Shown: piece by piece, positions 54,929 through 64,000 of the stretch
Layout: each line of letters starts with the position of its first letter
How positions within the stretch are numbered: the first letter of the stretch is position 1
DNA from: Diabrotica undecimpunctata
Taxonomy: Eukaryota > Arthropoda > Insecta > Coleoptera > Chrysomelidae
NCBI RefSeq assembly: GCF_040954645.1
Contig: NC_092809.1
Coordinates: 136,761,914-136,825,913 of the forward strand
Direction of reading: 5' to 3'
DNA: 64,000 nucleotides
Made by a program: the position numbers and the translations under genes
The notes under the pieces: generated by a model
Told to the model about the DNA's origin: nothing
What the model saw: the letters and a program-made list of their open reading frames with translations, nothing else
The model's database searches: none

Positions 54929-55440
54929 AAGAACGGCGGCGTTGAGAATTTGAAACTCGACGTTTCGGCACCTATTTTGGAGCCATTATCAAGAGCGATA
55001 TGGTTCCGTTCGAGTTAGGGGTCTCAATCTGTCTACTCCCCTCACTAGTGACGTACCAGTATCGTGTTCTGTATTTATACAAGAACCGTCAAACGGCACT
55101 GAGGTCTCAATCTGCCCACTCCTCAGTGTCGAGTGACGACCGGTCTTACCCTGTAGTACCTAACATGGATAAGTGCGAGGGATAATTCATACACTGCACA
55201 CGAAGCCCCTTTGCAGAGCGTACGGGACGAGTAGATCATTTTAGAAGTCTATCTCCCCCGAGACGACAGTAGCGGCTTTTATACTCTCAGTATGCCCAGG
55301 AACAAAATGCGCGGAAACGGTCTCAGCGAGACGGGTAGGGGCGGGGGTCGCTGAAGCAGCGGTCACCATGTTGCCGGCAGTATTTTAGCGTCATCGCACG
55401 TGTTTAAGCTGATGACAGGCTACGTTTTTGTTTTTGTTTT
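54927..55440 (-). repeat. GACGTTTC hairpin cassette, second copy of the 16178 family
   Basis: The first 215 bases match 16178-16430 (hairpin with GACGTTTCGGCACC, GGAGCCATTATCAAGAG, then GTACCAGTATCGTGTTCTG). The cassette again has its (TA)n tract on the 3' side of the minus strand. The remaining part to about 55440 is GC-rich (for example GGGTAGGGGCGGGGGTCG) and may belong to the same element. No coding frame was recognised. Confidence 0.65.
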
Positions 55441-55444
55441 AGCA

Positions 55445-56360
55445 ATAAAAACCATTTTTTTAGTCATCCTATTCAAATTATATCCGTTCTAACAATTTTC
55501 TACACCTAAACCATTATAACTGTCTAGAGGCGGTTTACCTTCTTTCTCTTCTGAAGGCCAAACTATAATAGATATTAAAAATGAACATGCAATTCATTTT
55601 TGTATCACCCAAATTACTCTTAATCAGAAATTTTCAGATATTTTAAACCAATTAAGAAAAAAAAACGTTAAGAGGATTAATTTCTTAAATCTTTTATATT
55701 TTTTGAAATATCTTTATTTAGTTCTTCTCTCACGTTTAGTCGGTTTAAATTGTCTTGCTATAAAATGAGAGTTAAATAAAAAATTATAAAAATTAAAGTT
55801 TCCTCTTCGATTATTTATTAAAATTCAGTTGGGTATGTTGAATATTATAGTATTATTATTACTAATAAATGTAAAAAAATATGAAAATTGAAATGTAATT
55901 TAAAATAATTTTCTCCAGTTCTAATTTTTCATTGCTGTACCATAATGGAAATTCTATTTATTCGAGCATGCATTTGTAAATTTATACAATATTTTCAAAA
56001 CAAATAATGGATATTACTGAGTATTTCAGTGTTATTTATTTTTTTATTTCTATTATAATTGTCCATATCGAATAGATAAAAGCCATCAAACACATTTTAA
56101 TATGTGCTCCCTTTTATTTTAAAAATTATCAATGTTGATATTCGAATTAAATTTTATTTCACGTTATTTTTCTCATCCCAGTATATGCATCACGCATGTG
56201 TGTAATAAATCCAACTAAATGTATGTTTTTAAAATCTGGATCGACAATGTCTCTATAAAATAGCGTCGACAAAAATAATTTAATATTCGTAAGGAATTGC
56301 AGAAGAGATGGCTTAAAACAAACGAAAAATGACGAAGAGGAAAATTTTTGGGGCTTATGT
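55445..56360. other. No gene recognised
   Basis: Very AT-rich interval without frames or repeats of note. Confidence 0.45.
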
Positions 56361-56373
56361 TGATAGGGCATAT

Positions 56374-58025
56374 CTCTCTCTTGTCGTTTCCTCATTGCTG
56401 AGGATCGTGATTTCCTACAATGCGGGCTATCAATTCTCTCCATCTCTTGCGATTTTGGGCTGCTCTCATGGACTCGGAAAACGTCTCTCCAGTGGCTTTC
56501 TGTATTTGATCTGACCATCGGATAGGTGAGCGTCCTCGGCCTCTACGTCCTTCTACGTTTCCGCACACAATTAGTCTTTCTAAGTTGTCATTGTCTCTTC
56601 TCGCAATGGGGCCAAAAAACTTTAAAACATTTGCAAGACACTGAGAGGAGAGTCTGGTCTAAATGTTTAGCTCTTCGAGAATCGACTGATTGGATCTGTG
56701 CTCCGTCCACGAGACGCGTAGCATTCGTCTCCAGCACCACATTTCGAATGCGTCAATCCTTTTCCTATCCTCTGATTTTATTGTCCATGTTTCGGCACCG
56801 TAACTGAAGATTGAAAAAACGAGTGTCCGTACCAGTCTCATTTTGAGTTTTTTGGATAAAGAGCGGTCCTTCCATATTTTTGACAGTCGACTCATCGCGT
56901 TCTTGGCCATCCCTGTTCTTCTGCGAATTTCCGTATGGGAGGAGGTTGCATTGCTTAAGGAAGATCCTAGATACGTGAACTCGTCTACTTTATCGAATTG
57001 ATTTAGGGCGCCTGTTGTTTGGAGGATATTCGCGTGGTCCACAATCATGATTTTTGTTTTCTGATTATTAATCTTGAGCCCACACTTGTTGCTTTCGGTT
57101 TCTACTCTCTTTATCAGTCTCGACATCTCCTCTTCAGATGTTGCTATCAGTGTTGTATCGTCTGCGAATCTTAAGTTTGAGATCTTTTTTCCTGCAATGG
57201 AGATGCCGCCTCTCCATCCATCGAGTGCGTTCCTCATTATGTATTCTCCATATAAATTGAACAGGTCTGGAGATAGTATGCACCCTTGTCGTACACCTCT
57301 GCTGGTTTTGAAGGTATCAGATTGCTGGTTTTCAATTCTTATTTTAACTGAGTTATCTTCGTATAAGTTTTTAATTAATATTGCCAAATGATCTGGAACT
57401 CCCATCTCATGAAGAACTGTCCAGAGAACTTCCCACTTCACACAATAAAATGCCTTTTGGTAGTCTAGAAAACAGATTATTATTGGAATTTTAAATTCGC
57501 GGGGCTTTTCTATGAGCTGCCGCATATTAAGGATTTGCTCTCTCGTACCCTTCCCTTTGACAAAGCCTGCTTGTTCTTGGGGAATTTGTTTGTCTAAGTA
57601 TTGTTGCAAACGGCGTTTAATGATTCTTAGTAATATTTTGCTTGGATGGGAAATCAGTGAGATGGTACGATAATTACTACACTTTGTAGTTGTTCCTTTT
57701 TTATGGATTGGTACGCACAATGATGTGCGCCATTCTCTGGGCCACTTTCCGCATCTCCAAATTTTATTACAAAGTTTCCACATTATGTAACATCCTTTGT
57801 CTCCCATGTTCTGAAGGAGCTCTCCCGTGATATCATCGCAGCCAGGGGATTTATTCTTCTTGAGGTGAGTTACAGCTTCTTCAATCTCGGACAGCAGAAT
57901 TTCAGGTTCAGGGTTGTATGCGATGTTTTCGAGGGCTGAAGTGTGGCCTAGATTTACGTGTTCTTCCCTGTAGAGCTCTGAACAATAGTTTTTCCATGTT
58001 TCCAACACTCTGTCGATATCACTTA
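56374..58025 (-). mobile_element. RTE-like retrotransposon, 5'-truncated, 13-bp TSD
   Basis: A 1652-bp minus-strand insertion flanked by perfect TGATAGGGCATAT copies (56361-56373 and 58026-58038). It begins in the endonuclease-RT linker and contains the whole RT. The left side of its target was next to a CAGGGTAATCAAC Tc1/mariner-like terminus. It is the best-preserved RTE-like copy in the window, with a 449-codon open frame. Confidence 0.93.
56659..58008 (-). pseudogene. RTE-like reverse transcriptase, complete palm, premature stop
   Basis: A single open frame of 449 codons covering the RT: EAVTHLKKNKSPGCDDITGELL, CSNYRTISLISHPSKILLRII, QAGFVKGKGTREQI, CFLDYQKAFYCVKWEVLW, SRGVRQGCILSPDLFNLY, the catalytic LRFADDTTLIATS (about 57182-57144), DEFTYLGSSLS and YGAETWTIKSEDRKRI. 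It stops after SILEELNI at about 56659, where related copies continue, so a nonsense change truncates the C-terminal region (LKFFGPIARRDND and GRRGRSPIRWSDQI are still readable below it). It lacks the endonuclease and so cannot act on its own. Confidence 0.92.
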
Positions 58026-58038
58026 TGATAGGGCATAT

Positions 58039-58430
58039 ACAGGGTAATCAACTTTGTCCGTAGTATCTATTATTATAAGAGATACCGAAAAAGCTATTTA
58101 CAAAAATAGGAGGTAGAGCTAAGCTTCAAATTTTAAAATTAGTTACGAATGTACAGGATCTTTCTTACCATGCAGTACTACATCAAAGATATGTCTTTCA
58201 AATGAAACGCTCTGTATTTTATTTCAAATTTAAAATCAGCTTTACTTCCTCGTTACACGAATAAAAAGTTGTTTTGTGTTATGTTGGCTATTTAAAAAGT
58301 TAGTACCAAATGTCAATGAAATTTGTAGTTCAACGCTATGTATTGTAACGATTAAAAAAAACTTAAGTTTAATTTCACGTATTTCCAATTCCATTTAATT
58401 CAGAAAGCAGTAACTTTTATACGACTCTGT
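58039..58430. mobile_element. Possible Tc1/mariner-type MITE remnant
   Basis: The segment starts CAGGGTAATCAACTTTG after a TA and could end at a weakly similar inverse terminus (CGACTCTGTA near 58422-58431). There is no coding capacity. Terminal similarity is poor, so the right limit is a guess. Confidence 0.3.
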
Positions 58431-58443
58431 ATAAGGCCTCTTC

Positions 58444-58847
58444 GTGAAAACTCTCACGCTCACAAAAACAAAAGCACTAAAAATGCGAATGGCACAAAGG
58501 CGCATGGAAAGATCAATTCTCGGCGTGACAAAAAAAGACAAAATAAGGAATCAAAACTTAAGGAAAAGAACAGGTATCAGTGATGTCGTCGAACGTATAG
58601 CCAAGCTGAAATGGAATTGGGCAGGTCACGTAGCGAGACTGAAAGACACAAGATGGACCAGAAAACTAATTGACTGGAGCTCACGAGAAAACAAACGCAG
58701 CAGAGGACGACCACCAACAAGCTGAATGGACGACATTAGACGAATATCCAAGAAATCGCAACAAGAAGCACAGAACCGTGAAGAGTGGCGAAAAATGGGA
58801 GAGACCGATTTCCAGCAGTGGACAGAAGAGGTTGCATGATAATGATG
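58444..58847 (+). mobile_element. RTE-like 3' copy with 13-bp TSD
   Basis: A 404-bp plus-strand, 5'-truncated insertion encoding RRMERSILGVTKKDKIR, LRKRTGISDVVERIAKLKWNWAGHVARLKDTRWTRKL and RGRPPTS (stop where related copies read R), ending near FQQWTEE and a TGATAATGATG tail. Perfect ATAAGGCCTCTTC copies flank it (58431-58443 and 58848-58860). It is of the same subfamily as 7690-8160. Confidence 0.92.
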
Positions 58848-58897
58848 ATAAGGCCTCTTCTGCTTATAAATTTGAACGTTATTTATATATATATATA

Positions 58898-61519
58898 CAG
58901 GGTGAGTCACGCTCAACGGGACGGAGCCTACCGGGGAAACGGCTAAAGATATTAAAAATTTCTTTTGCAGGAATACGTAGGTTAGTACCGGCTACAAATT
59001 AAAATTTGTGAGATATATACAGGGTGTCCCAATTGGGCGTAATGATATAAACTTATACTTTTTTTAAATGGAACAACATATATTTCACTTTAATTTTGAA
59101 TTCTACTGAACAAAATAATGTTACTTTATTCAACATTCCCTATACCTATTTTTGACCGGTTTCGATTTATTTGGGTTTTTCTGAAAATGTACTATTCGCG
59201 AAATTAATTAATTACACAATATCGCATGAATTTTAATTAACGCCTTTTTGTCAGTTAATTGTCAAGTGTCCATGCTTTACGTCAGAATAATTACCATTTG
59301 AAACTAATCTACAGAGTGTTCGCAATCTGAAGTGTCAATGCTGTACCATATTTTGTATAATTACTTTCTTAACTTAAATGGGACACCCTGTATTTTACTT
59401 TAATTTTGAATTCTAATTAAACAATATTACTTTATTAAACAATCCCTATACCTATCTTTGAGAATTTTCGATTTATTTGCGTTTTTTTGAAAATGCACTA
59501 TGTATTCTTGAAATTAATTAATTTTTATCACTTTATTATATAAAGTTCTACTCTAACTTAAACAAAAACCCTGTATTTGAATGTTGTAACAATTATTATA
59601 ATCAAACTATTATAAAATTTTATATTAATATCTAGTATCTTCAAATCTATTTGCATTATGTTACCTGGAACATTAAATGTCATTAATTACATAGCTCGTT
59701 ATTATAAAGAATGCCATGAAAAAACAAAAGGTACCTAGCTGTCAAACTATTAACTGTATTGCTTTCAATTAAATAGAAATGGCAGATTATTCAATTGAAG
59801 ACCGAGTAAATATGATTTTAATACTGGGTGAATGTGATCAAAACAGTTTGTTAGCATCAAGAGTCTATGCTGAGAGATTTCCCTTAAAACGTCATCCTCG
59901 TAAAGAAGTATTTGACAGAGTCTTAACAAGGTTTCGTGAAACTGGCAGTGTTGTTTATACTAAACGAAAATTAATAAATCCGATAACTGAAGATGAAAAT
60001 ACCGAATTAGAAGTTATTCAATCAGTTATTGAAAATCCAAATACAAGTACAAGGACGATGGCCAGGGAGATTGAAGTAAGCCAAACTAGTATATGCAGAA
60101 TTCTTAAAAAATATCAATATCACCCATACCATATTCAAATGCATCAGCATTTGTATGGAACTGATTTTGAACGTAGGTTAGAATTTTGTTTATGGTTTCT
60201 AGACAAAACGGGAGCAGATCAACATTTTTTTGATAAAATTTTGTTCACTGATGAATCTACTTTCCATAATAATGAATGGACTCGTGAACCGACATAACTT
60301 TCACTATTATAATACGGAAAATCAACATGAATATAGATGTACTGATCGACAAAACAGATGGTCCCTTAATGTATATGGTGGAATAATAGGAGAACATGTG
60401 ATAGGACCGTATTTTTTTAATGGCCATTTAAATGGACAAAAGTTTTTAAGATTTCTACGAAGAGACTTTTGGATACTTTTGCAAAATTTCCCTTTAAATT
60501 TTAGAAGAACAATGTTTCTGCAGCTAGACGGTGCTCCAGCACATTACACGCGTAACGTTAGAGAATATTTAGACAGAAAATTTCCCGGAAAGTGGATAGG
60601 TAGGGGTGGTGCTGTCAATTGTCCCCCTAGATCACCTGGGTTAACATCAATGGACTTTTTTTTTGGGGATATATTAAAAGTTTGTTTTATCAAACTCCAC
60701 CTACAACCACTGAAGACATGAAAACGCGTATTCGTAATGCGTTTGCAACAGTTACTCCAGAAATGCTAAGAAGAGTAAAACAAAATTTTGAACACAGAGT
60801 GAGGTTATGTATTGAAGAAAATGGACACCATTTTGAACATTTAATGTAAATTAATTTTTTTCTAGTGTGTTTTGTTTAACTTTATGTAATAAAGTGTAAT
60901 TAATTAATTTCAAGAATAGTGCATTTTCAAAAAAACCCAAATTAATCTAAAATTATAAAGGATAGGTATAGGGATTGTTTAATAAAGTAATATTATTTTT
61001 TTGATTAGAATTCAAAATTAAAGTAAAATACAGGGTGTCCCTTTTAAGTTAAGAAAGTAATTACACAAACTATTATACAGCATTGACACTTCGTATTGCG
61101 AACACTCTGTAGATTAATTTCAATTGGTAATTATTCTGATGTAAAGCATGGACACTTGAAAATTAATTGACAAAAAGGCGTTAATTATAATTGATGCGAT
61201 ATTGTGTAATTAATTAATTTCGCGAATAGTACATTTTCAGAAAAACCCAAATAAATCGAAACCGGTCAAAAATAGGTATAGGGAATGTTGAATAAAGTAA
61301 CATTATTTTGTTCAGTAGAATTCAAAATTAAAGTGAAATATAGGTTATTCCATTTAAAAAAGTATAAGTTTATATCATTACGCCAAATTGGGACACCCTG
61401 TATATATCTCACAAATTTTAATTTGTAGCCGGTACTGACCTACGTATTCCTACAAAAGGAATTTTTAATATCTTTAGCCATTTCCCCGGTAGGCTCCGTC
61501 CCGTTGAGCGTGACTCACC

Positions 61520-61522
<3 letters not shown>
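58898..61522 (+). mobile_element. DD41D-type Tc1/mariner element with three nested terminal repeat pairs
   Basis: A 2625-bp element in a TA-rich site. Its arms (about 58898-59545 and 60885-61522) are long inverted copies. Within each arm, termini recur: CAGGGTGAGTCACGC at 58898/61522, CAGGGTGTCCCAATT at 59020/61400 and CAGAGTGTTCGCAAT at 59312/61109. Each is preceded by TA, with matching spacings of 122 and about 292 bases on both sides. The inner two are related tandem copies of one subterminal region, whereas the outer pair is a different sequence. The middle carries a transposase pseudogene. Long terminal repeats of this length are unusual for the superfamily. Confidence 0.9.
59779..60849 (+). 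pseudogene. DD41D-type transposase, two frameshifts
   Basis: A transposase for the surrounding element. From the ATG at 59779 it reads MADYSIEDRVNMILILGE, a helix-turn-helix region with RFRETGSVV and TSICRILKKYQYHPYH, and the first catalytic aspartate in ILFTDESTF (about 60237-60263). A frame change near 60290 leads to RWSLNVYGGIIGEHVIGPYFF and QLDGAPAHYTRNVREYLDRKF (second aspartate near 60530), RWIGRGG equivalent and LTSMDFF (third aspartate near 60650), 41 residues after the second. A second frame change in the T-run at 60655-60665 restores the end, EDMKTRIRNAF to NGHHFEHLM at 60849. The DNA-binding part is intact; both breaks could be single indels. Confidence 0.9.
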
Positions 61523-61573
<51 letters not shown>

Positions 61574-61576
61574 ATA

Positions 61577-61612
<36 letters not shown>
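61523..61612. repeat. (TA)n microsatellite
   Basis: An imperfect TA tract of about 90 bp between the transposon end and a GACGTTTC cassette. Confidence 0.93.
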
Positions 61613-61613
<1 letters not shown>

Positions 61614-61790
61614 TATTTGTACAAGTTTTAATTATAGTAGCCAGGTTCTGTTTAAATCATTTTCTCTGTAATTACTATTTAAATGGGAATAAGTCACAAT
61701 TAAAGGTTAAGGTACGTTTATTGACGTTTCAATTTCCACTTCGGAAATCGTTCTCAAAATACAAACATTAGTAAATTAAACAAATTTTTG
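61613..61790 (-). repeat. GACGTTTC hairpin cassette, fourth type
   Basis: On the minus strand it reads TTTTGAGAACGATTTCC, a GATTTCC/GGAAATT stem around GAAGT, then GAAACGTCAATAAACGTACC (61757-61711 region). The (TA)n tract again lies on its 3' side, though about 110 bases away. The core does not match a hammerhead. Limits are approximate. Confidence 0.5.
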
Positions 61791-61794
61791 TTTT

Positions 61795-63533
61795 TCTGTT
61801 TCTTAGTGAAAAATTCTTCTAATAATTTAATTTTATCTGACTCATTTATATTAACATTTCAAACATACATTATACATTTTAAAGTACACGACTTTAAAAT
61901 GATATTGCTAATATTGTTGCGCTCCTGAGACGACTTTACTTATGAGATAGTTCATTCGATTACATGAAATCAACTTTAACTTGAGAATATCCATCAGGAA
62001 AGATCATAACATGCCATGATGACAGTAAAATTCTCCTGTTAGTGATTCCATAGTAAATTATGAGGAAAAAACCAGAAAAAACCCCATAATACTATCCCGA
62101 CATGGTAAGTATTTGGTCGTGCATTTAGTTTACCTTCAATAAACACCAAATTCTGATTTTATATGTTTGTTACTTATTTAAAAACATAAATGATATATGC
62201 TCTACATGTTACTGACTTACTAATAATGGTATTTTCCTTTTAATAACTTCCTATTTCAATATGGGTAACCAGATCCTACTACATTCTGCCGAGGAATTTG
62301 CGACACAATTGGTGTCATTTAGCGTAATTAGAGCCGCTTCTTTGATTTTTCTCTTTTTACCATCCGTTTCTTTTAGGACTATATTTGAATCATTCCATTG
62401 AATCCCATGTTCATTATCCCATGCGTATTTACTTATTTGAGATTTATCAAATTCTCTATTTTTAATATAAAATCAGTTGTTACAGCATCTTAAATATAAT
62501 ATTATTGTGTTAGGCAATATGAGCGTACAAGAATTGATACGATTTTTACTCTTTCCTCTTTGGGAAATTTGGTATTGTAATGATGTAATGCTGGCCTCCC
62601 ACTGGCCTGTCTGGTAAAATTTCTTACATTTGATAATTAACTTTGCACAAAAGCTTTGCTCCACTGCTTTTTACACAATGGCTCAGATATGCTTTTTTCT
62701 TTTTTGTACTGCAAATTGACTCCTTTTCTTTATTGAACTTTGAAGAACTTCCTCGTTGTGTACATTACCCGTTCAAAATATTTTTGAGTCATCTAAAAAG
62801 CCACATTTCAAAGGGTTCTAAGCGTCAATTGTAATTCAATCCTAATGTTAGGCAAATAATATTTTTAATTCACGTTTTCACTCAAATATGGTATTAAAGG
62901 TGAGAAATTTGACATTAGACTTCCGGTTTTAAAGTTGCAACCGGAAGTACTATTTTGAAGTCGCTAAAATAGTACAAGCGATATATTATTCGATGCATCT
63001 TAACAAGACGGAAACAAATGTATACTTAATGTTACTTCCGGGTAAAAAGTTGTAACCGGGATTGCCACATTATAGTCGCAGAATTGGTACATGTGATCTA
63101 TCAATCGACGCGTATTGAAAAGTCGAGCTCGAATATTTAGTACCGGTTTTAATGTCATTTCCAGTTAAAAAGTTCCGGAAATTCGGCAAAAATGACTCAA
63201 AATTAGTGAAATCGTATCTCAAAAATCTAGGACTTACAAAGTCCAATTGCTTATTTAGATTAGCCCAAAGGAGAGTAATACCACGTTATGTTTGCCAACC
63301 TCTATTGAGGAGCTCCAACCTCCAACGGAGCTAAGCAGAACAGTCAATATAAATTAATGAAACAACATGCTGTACAAAATCAATATCATTTACAGACAAT
63401 CAAATTGATTGCCCTCGATCAAACATTTTTCAATATACTTTTGATACAAATATAGAAATAATTGATAAATATACATACTCACTGTTTTAGGTAACTAACT
63501 GGCAGTGATTTATAAAGTAGGAGGTAGAGCTAT
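61795..63533. other. No further gene recognised; 3' flank of the KLF gene
   Basis: AT-rich. Its right part is presumably the 3' untranslated region and downstream flank of the minus-strand KLF gene. No recognisable element termini were found. Confidence 0.45.

Positions 63534-64000
<467 letters not shown>

Noticed and set aside
16226..54966. Hammerhead call for the 16178, 16485 and 54927 cassettes
   Set aside because: The hairpin and GAAAC are present, but the expected CTGATGA box reads CTTGATAATG or TTGACAATG, so the catalytic core is not supported.
56526..57391. Plus-strand frames of 93 and 105 codons
   Set aside because: They are antisense to the well-supported minus-strand RT at 56659-58008.
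58104..63530. Shared 15-mer TAGGAGGTAGAGCTA at about 58108 and 63518
   Set aside because: A match of this length is expected a few times by chance in a 64-kb AT-rich window, and the similarity does not extend into the flanks.

Overview
This window looks like repeat-rich insect chromosomal DNA. It is AT-rich, has long (TA)n tracts and no bacterial gene layout, and nearly everything recognisable is transposable-element sequence. Insect-type RTE-like non-LTR retrotransposons, Tc1/mariner elements with a DD41D-type transposase, a Tigger/pogo element and a Ty3/Gypsy element are all present. A beetle would fit, but that is a weak inference. Only one ordinary host-gene piece is convincing: the last coding exon of a KLF6/7-type (luna-like) zinc-finger factor on the minus strand at the right edge (63534-63709).

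Layout. 1-8.9 kb: an RTE-like RT fragment, a TA-flanked MITE, a tandem duplication of about 720 bp (one copy split by a younger RTE-like insertion) and more RT 3' fragments. 9.76-16.10 kb: a complete and apparently young Gypsy element with 357-bp LTRs differing at two sites, a tRNA-Leu-like primer site, gag with an N-terminal SAP-like motif and one zinc knuckle, and pol in the -1 frame. Pol runs protease-RT-RNase H-integrase and then a macrodomain-like segment plus a CCCH zinc finger. This Gypsy inserted in a (TA)n tract. 16.1-25 kb: mostly non-coding, with hairpin cassettes carrying GACGTTTC beside (TA)n and two palindromes. 25.9-28.4 kb: a three-level nest of RTE-like elements. 29.2-36 kb: a (TC)n tract, an R1-like fragment and a decayed full-layout RTE-like element. 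36.7-42.5 kb: a foldback, a degenerate tandem array, a DD41D-like element and a 267-bp tandem duplication. 43.5-52.3 kb: more RTE-like remnants, several interrupted by short younger insertions. 52.9-54.8 kb: Tigger/pogo. 54.8-58.85 kb: a hairpin cassette and two RTE-like insertions with 13-bp target duplications. 58.9-61.5 kb: a DD41D element with three nested pairs of terminal repeats. 61.6-64 kb: a last hairpin cassette and the KLF exon.

The genes do not form a host pathway. The Gypsy gag and pol would act together in one retrotransposition cycle. The RTE-like fragments are mostly 5'-truncated products of target-primed reverse transcription, and the DNA transposons look inactivated. The most unusual item is the Gypsy pol tail (macrodomain-like plus CCCH). 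Next come five GACGTTTC hairpins that all have the same orientation relative to a neighbouring (TA)n tract, and the symmetric nested termini of the 58.9-61.5 kb transposon.
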